Source: Bidens hawaiensis (taxonomy: Eukaryota > Streptophyta > Magnoliopsida > Asterales > Asteraceae). From it: a stretch of 64,000 nucleotides of DNA. A program made the translations under genes and the position numbers. The stretch lies in NCBI GenBank assembly GCA_021521415.1, contig JAIQDT010000230.1, positions 1,777,501 through 1,841,500 on the forward strand, read 5' to 3'. Each line of letters begins with the position of its first letter. The stretch's first letter is position 1. Positions 23,495 to 35,290 of the stretch are shown piece by piece. The notes below the pieces were generated by a model, which saw nothing but the letters and a program-made list of their open reading frames with translations, had not been told where the DNA came from and ran no database searches.

Positions 23495-26312
23495 TATATA
23501 CCAATATATTTGACATCAACAGAAAAACCAAGCCAACAATAGATTCATTTGAAGGAACTAAAGTACGCCAGAGATAAAAGATTGAAAGTTCTTCAATTCT
23601 CTTAGTTAACGATTTCACCATTGCCCTATTCTAGTTGCAAAGAAACCCAATAACCTATATATCTTCCACTAATTTCCCCAAGTAGACTATCTTGTTATCA
23701 AAGACCAATGTATGGATTCTAGCTTGTTGTCATAAACCAAATATTTGAAGATCGAATTACTTGGAAAGGAAGTTCTACATGCCTAGTCGCTAGCCTGATG
23801 GGTCTAAGACAGGACGAAACCTGATTATAAGCAGACCGACTGGCTGGTCTTTGGCCGCCACACGGAGTCCGAGAGGATAAATACGTGACATTGTACTACC
23901 TTTGCTTTTCTCCTTTCATGTTATAAACTTGTGAATGATATGTCTATTTTGGTTAGTAGCTAACAGAGATAGTATCGGTTACTGTAGCCAAGACACATAG
24001 TATATGTCACCAAACAAGTTAATGAAGCCATGTATGTGATACGTATGTTGATTGAAATCCAGTTACAAGCTAATCCCTCAAGAATCTCTTTGTTCTTTGA
24101 TTGTGTTTTACCTTTGTTGAATAACAATACTAGTTATAACTGTTACCAGTTATTCAAGAATTGCATCACATCAGTGAATATTCAATAAGTCGTGTAAAGG
24201 AAGGATTTTTGCATCGTTCCAAAACGATTTGTCATCGGGGTAAGCAATGAATATATGTTTAGCTACTTTCTCCAAGGTACCACAAATAGGACGCATAACC
24301 AATGGAATTTATGTGCAAAATCGTATGTTGTCCTTAAGGATTGTGCGTTTGTTGCTAAAGATCGCCAGTTTGTTAAGAAGACCAAAAGGTTAAATAATCC
24401 TAATGAATTGCATTGGAATGCATTGATTGAGGTTAGTAGTTATGATGAAAATGAGGATCAACAAAATCGAGGTTATTGTATATTTTGTTTATTACCATCA
24501 CAATTATCGTTGATGTTTAAAATTCATTTTATATATAAAGACTTGTTTTAATATTAGTTTTGAGTATTCAAAACTTTGAAGGTAGGCCTTCCGGCATGGT
24601 TTAGTACTTTATTTTTGGGATACCTAATCTAGTCAAACTATATATCTTTAAACCATGAAAAACACCCAAAAGCTGGTTCACAAATAATTATAATTGTTGA
24701 TGGCTTAATCTATTATTGTAATAATATTATAATAAAAGACTACTTACTTGTGCCACTTGTCGCTCTCTTAGCCATTCTTATCTTTTTTAACCCTTTTTAA
24801 AAACATAAATTCAAGAAACATAAATTTAAATATGGTCAACTCATTTATCATGCTTCCTAAAATTCGAATTATTTGTTTATTTGGAAAGCTACAATCACGA
24901 TTTACTAACTGTTTACAACTCTTCATTATATATCTTTTCTTTTCATAACTAAGATACCATTAGTTGTTTGTTTTTTATTAATCATATTTTTGTTAGACCA
25001 TATTTTTCTTAATGTGCAAAGATTAACATTTTCATTAAAACCACTTTATTTAAAATTTTTAAAGTTAAGAGAATTTTAGGTAAACATTAAAACCATTATT
25101 AGTTTTAGCTGAAACTTTGGGAAATTACAATTCTGATTTTCTTTCTAAAACTCTAATCATATGAATAGTTATTAGCTTTAAACCTTAAAATATAGTATTA
25201 AATTATGTTTTTTTCCTTATTAATACATATATATGTGTGAAAACAATAATGGTTTATTAGGTGTTTAATATTTCAACAATTTTTCAAACAAAATTATCTA
25301 ATCACATGGGATTTGAATCAAGTTATATATATTCATTATTTGACACTTTTAACTAATATAAATGTGAGTGATTTGATTTTTCAATTTTCCCAAAATATAA
25401 ATCAATAGATTATTTTAGGTAGATTTTTTTAATGAATAAATCAAGGGTCTAATATGATCAAGCTATAATTACGACTTTTTTATTTAATCTGATAAACTCA
25501 GTTACCATGATTGTTTCCTGTAAATCTGAATTATTTCATTATTTTGAAAACTACAATCATGATTTTCTAATTGTTTTAAATAATTATAAAGATAGAGATG
25601 TATCAACTTAATTAAATATTGCAAATTCTTCTTAAAATAATCACTAATCACACGGGATTAGTATTCAAAGTTTAAAACATTCTTTATCTAATATTTTCAA
25701 GTACTATATATAAGACACACCATGTGGTGCTTTGCTAACTCATACAGTAAACAACGTTTTCACAACTATGGCAAACATGTTAGTATGCCTTTTTCATATT
25801 ACTGTCAATTGCATTTCTTATGTAATACTTTCAACTATTTCATATATTCCTTGCTTAAATGTCTTTTAATTGTAATAAATTAAAAAACTTGAAATATTTC
25901 AATATAGATCGGTTGGTGACAACAAATTTATCATTCTTAATCATCTTCCAGTTCAATTAGTATTATACTTTGTATTACAATTCTGTTAGTATAAAATTAT
26001 AAAAGTATCCAATTCAATAAAAAATAACCAACATATATATTTTTACTTGAAAGAACATGTGTTCTCACATGAACACTATACGCCGCCTTGTCAAGAATTA
26101 CAAGCAGACATGTACTAAAGATTTTGATTCTTGATTAACAAGGTGATATGACAAATACAACCAAAAATGTAGTGTACAAGGAAATATCTTATTTGTAAAA
26201 TATTTGCGTACGGATTCTTTTGAAATTCATGTGCTTTTAATGTAAGTTGTAATTGTATTATTAACAATATATGATAAATTCGTTGTTGATTGTATATTTC
26301 TTAATGTTTAAA
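23495..26312. other. Gene-free region
   Basis: It is AT-rich. The only ORF of note (24255-24551, 98 codons) resembles nothing I recognise. I see no splice-consistent gene. Confidence 0.55.
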
Positions 26313-26321
26313 TTTTAAAAT

Positions 26322-26435
26322 GAGAAAATTATGATTTGCCTCCCTATGCTTTATGGACGGGGGCACTTTACAAGTACAGTTCGATTTTGCGTGTTGTGTG
26401 CCACTAAAGCACAGGAGGCAAATTATAATTTTCTC
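26322..26435. mobile_element. 114-bp MITE with 9-bp target duplication
   Basis: The 22-bp termini (GAGAAAATTATGATTTGCCTCC) are inverted with one mismatch. TTTTAAAAT occurs on both sides (26313-26321 and 26436-26444). The 9-bp duplication and long terminal repeats suggest a Mutator-like MITE. Confidence 0.8.
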
Positions 26436-26458
26436 TTTTAAAATTTTCATCAATTATC

Positions 26459-26484
26459 TGTGTAATACACGGGTCTCAAACTAG
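26459..26484 (+). mobile_element. Possible Helitron 3' end
   Basis: A short imperfect hairpin (CTGTGTAATACACGG) is followed by a short spacer and CTAG, then a host T. This matches the hairpin-plus-CTRR 3' terminus of Helitrons. No 5' TC end was assigned. Confidence 0.4.
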
Positions 26485-26868
26485 TTATATTATATTATAT
26501 TATTATGAAAACGTTGACGTTTACCAAATACCACTTTCTTTTCTTTCTAGATCTAATTACTTTTAACATATAAAAGAAAAACGAAAACATAAAACAAGCG
26601 TGGTTACGTTCCCCCACTTCCAAAGCAGACATCTAAACTTTTGGATTACTTTTGAAAGTAAACGCTAGTGATCTGAAAGACAAATTTGTAGTGTTCTTTC
26701 CAAACGTCATCAATATGAATAAAAAATGTTTTAATAAAACAATTGAATTATAATTCATGAGAAATATTCGTAGCTATAAAGAGCCAAACACGAGTTTCAA
26801 ATCCCTAATCCATGTAAAAAAGTTACATACATACAAGCACACATACATATGCATACCATCATAGAAGA

Positions 26869-27542
26869 GAGTGGTGGAGCCACAATGTTTTTCCTATGGG
26901 TTCAGAAATTTCGATGCTTGAATATTTTTTTCCGGTGTCAAAGTTTTCGCGCCCAAATGGGTTTGGTCGGGTCGGGTTGGGTTGATCATTCGATTAGATA
27001 AATAAAATACAATATCACTATCATAACAAAAATATATCGTTAGCATTCAATAAAATACAAAGTCATTAAATATAAAGTTATTGCATATTATGATTTTTCC
27101 TTGCGCGTTTTCATGTTTTGAAAAATATATTCAATCGCGACTTTGAAAAATAACTCATTCTCAATACACCAAATACAAGCATCGTTTATATAATCGTCAT
27201 CCAAATGATTATGCAAACCGACTTCACATGCTTCATTGAAGAAAAACCATTCTCAAACGATAGACAAACATGTATTGGTTGTTGGCGATGGTTAAAACAT
27301 TGAGGCGAACGGTGAGGAAATACGTTGATTGGTTGCCAAGTCGATGGCCGATGCTTTTATTTGTTTATTAACTAAACTTTTTATAATAAATGGGTTCGAA
27401 TATACTTTTTTAAAATGATAATGGGTTCGCTCGTCAAAATAGAATGGGTTCGCTCGTTAATTCAACACCATAGGTTATATATAAAATCGAAAAAGGACCG
27501 GGTTCGGCCGAACCCGGTGGTTATAGAGTGGCTCCGCCACTG
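26869..27542. mobile_element. CAGTGGCGGA-type element (probable hAT, non-autonomous)
   Basis: The left end GAGTGGTGGAGCCA and right end TGGCTCCGCCACTG are inverted copies of the CAGTGGCGGAGCCA terminus seen in other insertions in this window. I see no transposase, and the target duplication is not clear. The body repeats ATGGGTTCGCTCGT. Confidence 0.55.
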
Positions 27543-27630
27543 GATAAACATATACATACATACATACACACGCATACTATCATAGAAGAGAGTGGAAGCA
27601 CGAAGATAAATACATACATACATATGCATA

Positions 27631-28150
27631 TAGGGGTGCAAACGAGCCGAGCCCGAGCTCGACTAGGCTCGAGCTCGGCTTGTTTAACTTACACAGAGCT
27701 CGAGCTCGAGCTCGGCTCGTTTCGAGTTCTATTTTCAAAGCTCGAGCTCGGCTCGTGAATGGATTTTGAAGCTCGAGCTCGGCTCGTGTATTATTTATCA
27801 ATTATTTTTTATATAATTATAATTATTTTATATATTTTTATATTATAATTTTATTTATAAAAGAATATATATTATTTAGTTATTTTTATTTATTTTTTCA
27901 TAACATTATATTTATTAATTAATAATTATTAAATATATATTTTAAAAAAATTATATAAATGGCAGGCTCGTTTTGGCTCGCGAGCCGGCTTGAGCTTGAT
28001 AAGTAAAGCTCGGGCTCGGGCTCGTTTATTAAACGAGCTTATTTTTAGGCTCGAGCTCGGGCTCGGGCTCGATAAAGCTCGGCTCGATCGAGCTTTTTAA
28101 CGAGCCGATCTCGAGTAGCTCGCGAGCAGCTCGGCTCATTTGCACCCCTA
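27631..28150. mobile_element. hAT-type MITE, GAGCTCG-rich
   Basis: 520 bp with inverted ends TAGGGGTGCAAACGAGCC / GGCTCATTTGCACCCCTA. The 8-bp target duplication TATGCATA is at 27623-27630 and 28151-28158. Both arms are packed with GAGCTCG words around an AT-only core. Removing it restores a copy of the CATCATAGAAGAGAGTGG unit. Confidence 0.88.
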
Positions 28151-28201
28151 TATGCATACCATCATAGAAGAGAGTGGAAGCACGAAGATGAACAATATTT
28201 A

Positions 28202-28202
<1 letters not shown>

Positions 28203-28230
<28 letters not shown>
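28203..28230. repeat. Poly-C/poly-A tract
   Basis: About 20 C residues are followed by about ten A residues. Similar poly-C runs occur at about 22236, 38338-38359 and 38452-38470. Their true lengths may be uncertain. Confidence 0.8.
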
Positions 28231-28232
<2 letters not shown>

Positions 28233-28615
28233 GATTCTTAAGTGAATACTCAAGTCATTACATGAGTTGGCTTTTTATAGTATAAGTATTGACAAATTTT
28301 AAGAATCAATTACAGGCGGTAACATAGACTATTAATCAAAGCGTAAATTAAGGTAATTAATGATTTACGTATTTTACATTAAACAAAAAGAAAAAACATG
28401 AAAATGTTAAAATTGGAGGAAATCTGGATTGACGAAATCACTCATTGATGGAATTCGGGTCAGACAGCTGGACAAAACAACAAATGGCGTTTGTCACATG
28501 ATTCAGGTTGTCGATGCCTTTTCATCTGTTGCTTGCCTGCGATAGGCTCCATAACTCCACTCATAATCCAAGTTACGCACCTTTTAAGCTTCAAATGAAC
28601 CTTTTTGTTATATAC

Positions 28616-29063
28616 GAGTAAACTGCTTTTTGAGTCCCCGTGACTTGTTCAAATATGCGGTTTTAGTCAAATAGTTTTAAATCTACGATTTTCGTCTATG
28701 TGGTTTTATTTCACTTGCAATTAAACCAGACCCCACTAACCTCGTTAAGTCTTATCGTTAAACCATCAACGTGCCCCTCACGTGAGGGGCACTTTTGTCT
28801 TTTTTCCTTAAATACATCTCAGCCCCTCACGTGAGGGGGCTTGCGAATTAGGGTTGGGGTTTATTTAAAGAGAAAAAGGACAAAACTACCGCTCACGTGA
28901 CGGGCACACTAATGGCTTTAACGACAAGACTTAACGAGGTTAGTGGGTGAGGTTTAATTGCAAGTGAAATTAAACCACATGGATGAAAATCGTAGATTTT
29001 GAACCTATTGGACTGAAACTACAAATTTAGACAAAGCACATGGATGAAAACCGCAGTTTACTC
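28616..29063. mobile_element. Foldback element with GAGTAAACTGC ends
   Basis: The ends GAGTAAACTGC and GCAGTTTACTC are inverted. The arms pair inward through CCACTAACCTCGTTAAGTC / GACTTAACGAGGTTAGTGG and CACGTGAGGGG-like blocks, about 448 bp in all. No coding sequence and no convincing target duplication. Confidence 0.7.
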
Positions 29064-29292
29064 TATTTTCATTAATGCGTACATGACACATACCAATATA
29101 CCATCATATCACATGCATATATAGTCACACTCACACACCATTACATGCATCCATGTATACCATCATGAACTTTTGATATTATCATCACAATCCTACCTAC
29201 TCCAATTACTATATAATTTCTTCTAGCGGTCCTAGCCAAATTGGCAAAGTAGATGAAGATTCAAAAGCTTAATTAGACAACTTTTGCTAGCA

Positions 29293-30203
29293 ATGGATCC
29301 GGATCCCCAAACTCACTGCAGGTTATATACTTATATTCATCTACCATAGGCATATCACACAGTCACAACTTCATCTTATACTTCACTTGTTTATGTATAG
29401 ATTACAATAATGAAGTATCTGAATTATGATACAAACTAGCATGCATGTGCTCATATGTCCTAATTATAGACTAAATAGTATATGATCATAGTAATCTGTA
29501 TATATGCATGAGTGCATGGCATACCGATACTAACATCGCATAGATATGCATAAATAGATGTTTCCCGACATGTTTTATGTGTCCAAAGCTTCCTTTGAAC
29601 CAGTGGCGGACCCACTAGTGTTATTTTTGCTCAAAATCCCAGTTGCCCCTGAGAAAAATAATTTTGGGTCCGCCACTTCTTTTAATCCTCGTAAGTCTAC
29701 TTTTTATATTCCTGGACACAAACTTAATTAAGAATTACTTATTATTGTTTTAGGATGTCGAAGGAGCAATGGTATGTCGTCTTCATAGGGGTTATGGGAA
29801 TTTTACTACAAACGATTGTTCAAATGTCTGAGTTTACCCCAGGAAACAAGATCCGTATGGGAATATCCTTAGTGGCCTTAATATTAAATTTCGTTATAGC
29901 ACTATCATCATCGACGTTAGCACAAGTTGACGATATGCAACATGCCAGTTGGAAAGCTATCATTTCCAACACTAGCTTCATATTTACAGGCATCTTATCT
30001 CTTTATTCAGCTTTCTCTATACTTTTACCACAATGGCTCACTTGGCACGGTTTTGCAATCTATGCACCATTGTGACCTCGGTAAGAAGTCGAAACATGTT
30101 GCGGTTTGTGTTCATTTGGTGCTATGGAAAGGTTGCTGTTGCTATGAGGTACATTATGGAAAGCTTGAAGATGTTGATCTTGAGATGACACTAGCCAACT
30201 CAA
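29293..30203 (+). pseudogene. Small multi-span membrane protein, family copy A0 (C-terminal frameshift)
   Basis: I do not recognise the family. Exon 1 is 29293-29321 (MDPDPQTHC...) and exon 2 starts at 29754 after TTTTAG; phase 2 joins them to MSKEQWYVVFIGVMG. Hydrophobic segments follow near WYVVFIGVMGILLQTI, MGISLVALILNFVIAL, IISNTSFIFTGILSLY and LLPQWLTWHGFAI. The frame stops at 30073-30075, but a +1 shift near 30060 continues to about 30203 with RNMLRFVF and KMLILR, matching copy D. So copy A0 probably lost its C-terminus to a 1-nt indel; a shortened but expressed protein of about 116 aa is possible. Its intron carries a 78-bp MITE. Closest relatives in the window are D and E, then A, B and C. 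Confidence 0.65.
29601..29678. mobile_element. 78-bp CAGTGGCGGA MITE in the intron of copy A0
   Basis: The ends CAGTGGCGGACCCA and TGGGTCCGCCACTT are inverted. The flanks CTTTGAAC and CTTTTAAT are an imperfect 8-bp duplication, consistent with hAT. Confidence 0.7.
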
Positions 30204-31890
30204 GATAATATATGTGTCCTTAATAAACTATTGAAAGTTTGAAACTATATGATGTAATGCAAAGGTTGTTGCTGTATATAGGTATTATTACATTATTTAC
30301 ATAGTATTTTGAGCATGTTTACATCTTTAAGAATTTGATTACATTTTGTTGTAATTTAGTTTAATGTAAATGTTGTCTTCTACTACGTGCAAGTACTTAT
30401 GCTGTTTTCGTAAGTTTCTATCTAAAATAGATTCTGATTGAACATATCCGTAATCTCCGGTTCGATGAAGGAGGACTGAGATCTTTGTGATCTCCAGTTC
30501 GATCATGAGGACGTTCGGGTTTTACCAATAGCGGGCCTTCGTGCGGGTGAGTTTTCCCTGAAAATGAAGATAACTTGAAGGCGCTTAAGAGCTCCATACG
30601 GCCGGGTTGGGTAAGTTGGCGGGTGGTCTTTTACCATTGGGTCTCCTTGTACGAAATACCTAGGCAATTATCTGTTTGTTGGCCCTTTAAAAAATGAAGA
30701 ATTGATCGAATTAGTCTCCTATTCTCTCTAATTTCTATTTGGAATCCTTCTAACTTTTCTACCAATGACTCCACTTAAATCAGTTAACCGAATTTAAACC
30801 GAGCAAAATCCGAACTGAAATCGATCTAAACATGAACCAAAACGATCATAATATGGTTTTGACTTTTGTTGACCAAATCAAACTTATTTCAACCCAAACT
30901 GGTTTTGGTTTTTTGACTGATTTGTGCACGTCTAATTGGGAATGTGATTAACATCGATTCAATTGAAAAACCAAAAGTAGACTAGTAAGAAGCTAGCTAA
31001 CCAAACACCAAAACATCCGCTTACATACACATATGTTGAAAGCCAATTTCAGTTAATATCCAATCAAGTTTTTAAATAAACAAAAGAAAATCTAGCACAA
31101 TACTCGAAAGCTTACCAATATATTGGGTTCAATTGGGTTTGAATGTTTGAGGCAATGTTTTAAAAAGCAGGTCGGGCTCAAAGATTTTACTACCCGGTAA
31201 TACATGCAGGTTTGAATCGGTTTTTAAAATACAACTTCAACTCAAAATATAATTGAAAATTTTATCTTAATATATATAGTAAAATATATTTAATATGCTA
31301 AATAATTAAAAAGTTCAAACTCATTCAACATGTATATTCGACCAGTTTTATATGACCGGTTTTCGATATAAACAAGAAACTAAATCATTTGATACGGTTT
31401 GAAAAAATCCGACCGAACCAATCATGAAACGAAACCGATGACCGGATTTAATTGTTTCACGACTTCAAACCGTACCATAAACACCAATACACTTGTTACA
31501 TGATTACCATAGTTTGTTTGTGTTCACCAAATGACCCATAGAACTCAATTATTTTTGTTAAAACAATGATTTCCTTTTTTTTTTCTTTTTCTTTTTTGTG
31601 TTTAGACCACCGCATTCTGGCCACACTATGATATCTTAACCGAGCTCACGTTAGCTACATAGTTGGCTTGGATGTTCCACCGAAAAGCCCTACATTCGGC
31701 TGTCACTTAACAGTCGGTATGCCGTCATAAGAACATAAACGTAACAGATGGTGAGACGAAAACCCGTATCTAACGGAATCCAAAGTGACATGACATTTTG
31801 AATTTTCATTATTTTAATAATAATAATAATAATATTAATAATAGACTTTTGTTCAATTCATCCCTAATTTCTCAAGAAGGCCACAGCCAC
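30204..31890. other. Gene-free region
   Basis: AT-rich spacer with decayed repeats of ACCGAAC/GGTTTTGG type. No gene seen. Confidence 0.55.
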
Positions 31891-31907
31891 AGCCACAGCC
31901 ACATGGG

Positions 31908-33986
31908 ATGATTCTGAAGTTTTCTCCTCCACAACGCCAATCCGAGATTAACCACCAGCAGGTACTTCATATCTCCAATCTCTCTTGCTTTTAATTTTTA
32001 AATCATTTGGTGACTTCAATCGGTCAACCAACATATATATATATATATAACAGGATGAGTTCAGTTACATTAATATCATTCAAAACCCATTGACTCTGTC
32101 TTTAGTGTCTTGTTAGTTTAATCGTTTGTGTCTTTTTGCAATAATGTTTTTAAATAATAAAGCTTTAGGTTCCATTTTGTGATAACGTGTAGGAAAACTG
32201 TAGAAGAAGATGGAATCTAGGTTTTATCATTTATCGAATAAATACTCCCGAAAGCGATTGTTGTAAAAATAGCATTCGTTATCATCCGTGCCAAGGAGTC
32301 ATTCATGGTTCATAAGAAATGCCCCGCCTCAATTATCACCAACGTGTTTTGGGCTAGCAAGGGCCACGTTAACTAACACACTCGTTAACTAGCTATTTTG
32401 TATTGGAAAAAATAAAGATACAAGAGACAAAAAAAAAATAACAAAAATTTGATTGGTTGTTAGCGGGTGGACCCACCTTCCATCTGTTATCACGTTAACA
32501 TCACAGCCATAACGCCTGGCCCTCAACGACGTGGTGCGGTGTAGCCAACGTTAAGGGCCGGCCACATCAGCTATAACGCTGGCTCCAAGACCTCAACAAC
32601 GTCCAGCCTAAGCGTGGGTGTCTTTCTGGGAAGTCTCCTTTGAAGCAACCAAAAGCAAATCCGTGACTTTCTGGATGGGCAATCCTTCGGGGGCAAAGCG
32701 TGCAATATTGGGGGGTACGAGAGGCCGGATGTTACATTGTTTGTCAAATGCCAATGACATTGTGTTTTATGATTCATGTTTCTTTTGAGACTTTTAGACT
32801 ATAATAAGGTCATTTTGGTCATGATATAGAAGTGGATTTGGAGTGTTGTATCTGTACATGTATACATAATATGTCATGGGGATCATGAAGTACAAGTACC
32901 AAAAGAAATGACTTGATTTTGTGGTAGTTCATCTTGTTTACAAATGTTTTTTGTTTTAAATTAATGAGCTTGGCTCGAGCTTTATATAAGTCGAGCTCGA
33001 TTTTTCAGCTCAGTAAAGTGAGCAAGCCGAGCTCCAGCTCGAGCCAGCTCATTTAAGTTCGAGTTCACCCTGGCTCAGCTCGACTTGGCTCAGTTACAGC
33101 CTTATCTGTCACGGGATTATAAGCACCAAAAGAAAACACTTGATTTGGTGGAAGATTTTCTTGTTTATTATGTGGACTTTTTAACTGTGAGTCAGCAGAA
33201 CAAAATTTTGACCTTATGAAATGTTAACATCTAAGCACTAAAAGAATTGAGAAAATGTAAAAACTTTGCACAACATTATTCATTAAAATCGTATCAAAAT
33301 TGCAGGTTCCTGCATGGTGCCAATATCTCTAATGCCATCACCTGGCTATCTTAATAACCTTTATAGTATTGGATATTTGAGATCAAACGTCTCGTCTGTC
33401 ACCTTTTCGTCTGATCTTCTAAGAACTTCATATTCTCTACGGAAGACACTATATGCGCGGTTTTGGATCTTTCATTTGGCACAACCTTTTTTCCTCAAGG
33501 ATTCAAAGTGAGTAAACTTCTGCTTTAACAAATTGATAATATTTAAATGCTGCGTTTTTATTGTTGATTGTTTTGTTGTATAGGAGGATGACATGGCATA
33601 TAAGAAGCAGCGCAGATGGCGGTGGTTTTAACCCCTTGTCCACAAATAATAACAGCAACGGGACTCGACTCATAAGGGCGATACAGGCATTTCAGAACAG
33701 ACTAAGTGCAAGATTTAAAGAGCTAAGGAAAGATCTTCCAATGAAACTGCTGTTTTTCTTGACGGGTTTTTATTGTTCGACGGCGTTCGCGACAGTTATA
33801 GGGCAAACGGGTGATTGGGATATTCTGTCGGCTGCGTTGGCTGTGGCTGTGGTGGAGGGGATCGGGGCCCTTATGTACACGGGTTCGGTTCCTTTAGTCA
33901 ATAAGGTAAAGAAGATAATCACCATGTTTAATTATTGGAAAAGTGGGCTTACTATGGGCCTTTTTCTCGATTCTTTCAAGTATTAA
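31908..33986 (+). CDS. Ycf20-like protein
   Basis: Nuclear homologue of the algal and cyanobacterial Ycf20 protein. Arabidopsis members (NPQ6/NPQ7) are chloroplast proteins needed for normal non-photochemical quenching. Coding exons 33314-33507 and 33584-33986 join in phase (AA|G) to 198 residues. The N-terminal 100 or so residues are Ser/Arg-rich and poorly conserved, as expected for a transit peptide. The conserved part starts at TRLIRAIQAFQNRLSARF and contains GFYCSTAFATVIGQTGDWD, then VEGIGALMYTGS and FNYWKSGLTMGLFLDSFKY, the family C-terminus, with two or three hydrophobic helices. An upstream exon (31908-31961, donor GT at 31962; acceptor AG before 33304) would be 5' UTR, because its own ATG frame stops soon after the junction. 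The ATG at 33314 is therefore preferred. No lesion seen. Confidence 0.88.
32960..33105. repeat. GAGCTCG-rich hAT MITE fragment in the Ycf20-like 5' UTR intron
   Basis: Repeats of GGCTCGAGC and GAGCTCGA resemble the arms of the 27631-28150 element, but the ends are lost. Confidence 0.55.
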
Positions 33987-34539
33987 AGATGCCTTGTTAC
34001 TCAAGAAATCATCAAAATTTCATTCATTTCGGCTCTCCAAGTACAGGCTGACGGATGGCGTAAAAGATTTGATTAAAGTTGATTCTTTTGAAGCGAGTAT
34101 CTTGTGGCTCAAGAAATCTTGTAGACTATTCTTTTAGTGAAAAATGTTATATGAGGCGCTCAAGTGCAGCTAGTATCAAAAGATAAAGAGAGCATGACAT
34201 TGGATATATATTCTGATTTGCGGGTCGGGTCTAACCCGTTTATTGATATTTTAACTCGAGCTGACGTGCAGATACGACATGAAGTTGTATGGCAATTAAT
34301 TTTGAACTTCAAAGGTGTTGTAGCACATTGTTGATTAACAGATGACTTGTTTGTAGGATTTATTTGTATATTATTACAGTCGAGAACATGTATCTGAAAT
34401 GCAAAACATACTTGTTTTATCTTTTAAATATCGTTAAAAGAGTGAATTGCACTTTTCGTTCTTTATGTTTTGATGTATTACAAAGGATGTCCTTTATGAT
34501 TAAATTTGCCTACACGTTTTGTCCTATCCACCAATTAGA

Positions 34540-34866
34540 AAATAAAGTCCAAGTCAACAAGCTAGGCTGCTCGTTTACCTTCTGTATCGATGTAAACACT
34601 ACTTTATAATGAAATGTATAAATACTAACCCCGCCTTACCCCGGCCAAAAGGTCCTTGAATAGCAGCTTTCGCTTTTTAGCACCATCTTTGACCGGTTGT
34701 TTATGAAGGATCTGGCGGGCTGCCTGCTGAACCTTCAATATCCGGTGTCTGACCCATAAGCTTCTTGCATTTTATGTTTCTGCACAAGCCAAGTAGTTAA
34801 TATGATTATCAGAGTTTTTGCATAAAGCACTTAAACTTGTGAGTTCGAGTATACCTTCTTTCTTTG
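34540..34866 (-). pseudogene. Duplicated ESF2/ABT1 exon 6 with flanking introns
   Basis: It matches 41608-41895 in order: intron, exon 6, intron, start of exon 5. The duplication is therefore genomic and not via mRNA. The exon-6 copy (about 34640-34795) keeps words such as LLAG and KRK but has stops and indels. Confidence 0.8.
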
Positions 34867-35120
34867 TTCTGTTCGGTTGTGGTTAATTCTGGTTAATATT
34901 TCGGTATATAGTTATTTTGTTCTGCTTCATGTAGTTCTAAGTAAAAATGTTAGCCCGAGTTTGATATTAGTTAATAACCGAAACGGAACCGACTAACTAA
35001 AAACCGGTGATGGTTAATTTTGGTTTTCAGTTATGGCTCAGCTTCTGCTAACCGAAAAAAAGCGAGAAACTAACCAAATAAATAACCCAAATTGATATAA
35101 TGAAAGCCGTAAAAAGGTAG

Positions 35121-35173
35121 AAAAAAATTTGGACCGTTTCTCGATTTGTGCGTGTCATCCTTGCGCAGGGGCC

Positions 35174-35205
<32 letters not shown>

Positions 35206-35225
35206 TCGGATGTCCCCTAAGAGAC
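35121..35225 (-). ncRNA. U6: U6 spliceosomal snRNA
   Basis: The minus strand matches plant U6 over its full length, from the 5' stem (GTCTCTTAGGGGAC; the usual loop is TTCG) to the 3' end GGTCCAAA and a T-run terminator (35121-35127). The ACAGAGA box, the AGC triad region and GCGCAAGGATGACACGCA are intact. The C-to-T change in the 5' stem still pairs as U-G. U6 forms the catalytic core of the spliceosome with U2. With its promoter elements at the correct spacing, the gene looks functional, though U6 families include many near-identical pseudogenes. Confidence 0.9.
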
Positions 35226-35247
35226 AAACATTAACTCCAAAGAACAC

Positions 35248-35256
35248 TATATAAAA
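35248..35256 (-). promoter_or_regulatory. TATA box of the U6 gene
   Basis: The minus strand reads TTTATATAG about 24-31 nt upstream of the U6 start. Confidence 0.75.
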
Positions 35257-35278
35257 TAGGCAAAGTTTTTATTTCTTT

Positions 35279-35290
35279 CCGATGTAGGAC
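35279..35290 (-). promoter_or_regulatory. Upstream sequence element (USE) of the U6 gene
   Basis: The minus strand reads GTCCTACATCGG, one base off the plant consensus RTCCCACATCG. It lies about 23 bp from the TATA box, the spacing that specifies RNA polymerase III in plants. Confidence 0.8.

Noticed and set aside
24255..24551. 98-codon plus-strand ORF, possible transposase fragment
   Set aside because: I could not match it to any transposase or gene family, and the surrounding frames are closed.
27528..27801. ORFs rich in Glu-Leu or Ala-Arg repeats
   Set aside because: They arise from GAGCTCG words in a hAT MITE.
31908..31961. First exon as coding start of the Ycf20-like protein
   Set aside because: Its ATG frame meets a TAA soon after the junction; the downstream ATG at 33314 gives a continuous protein.
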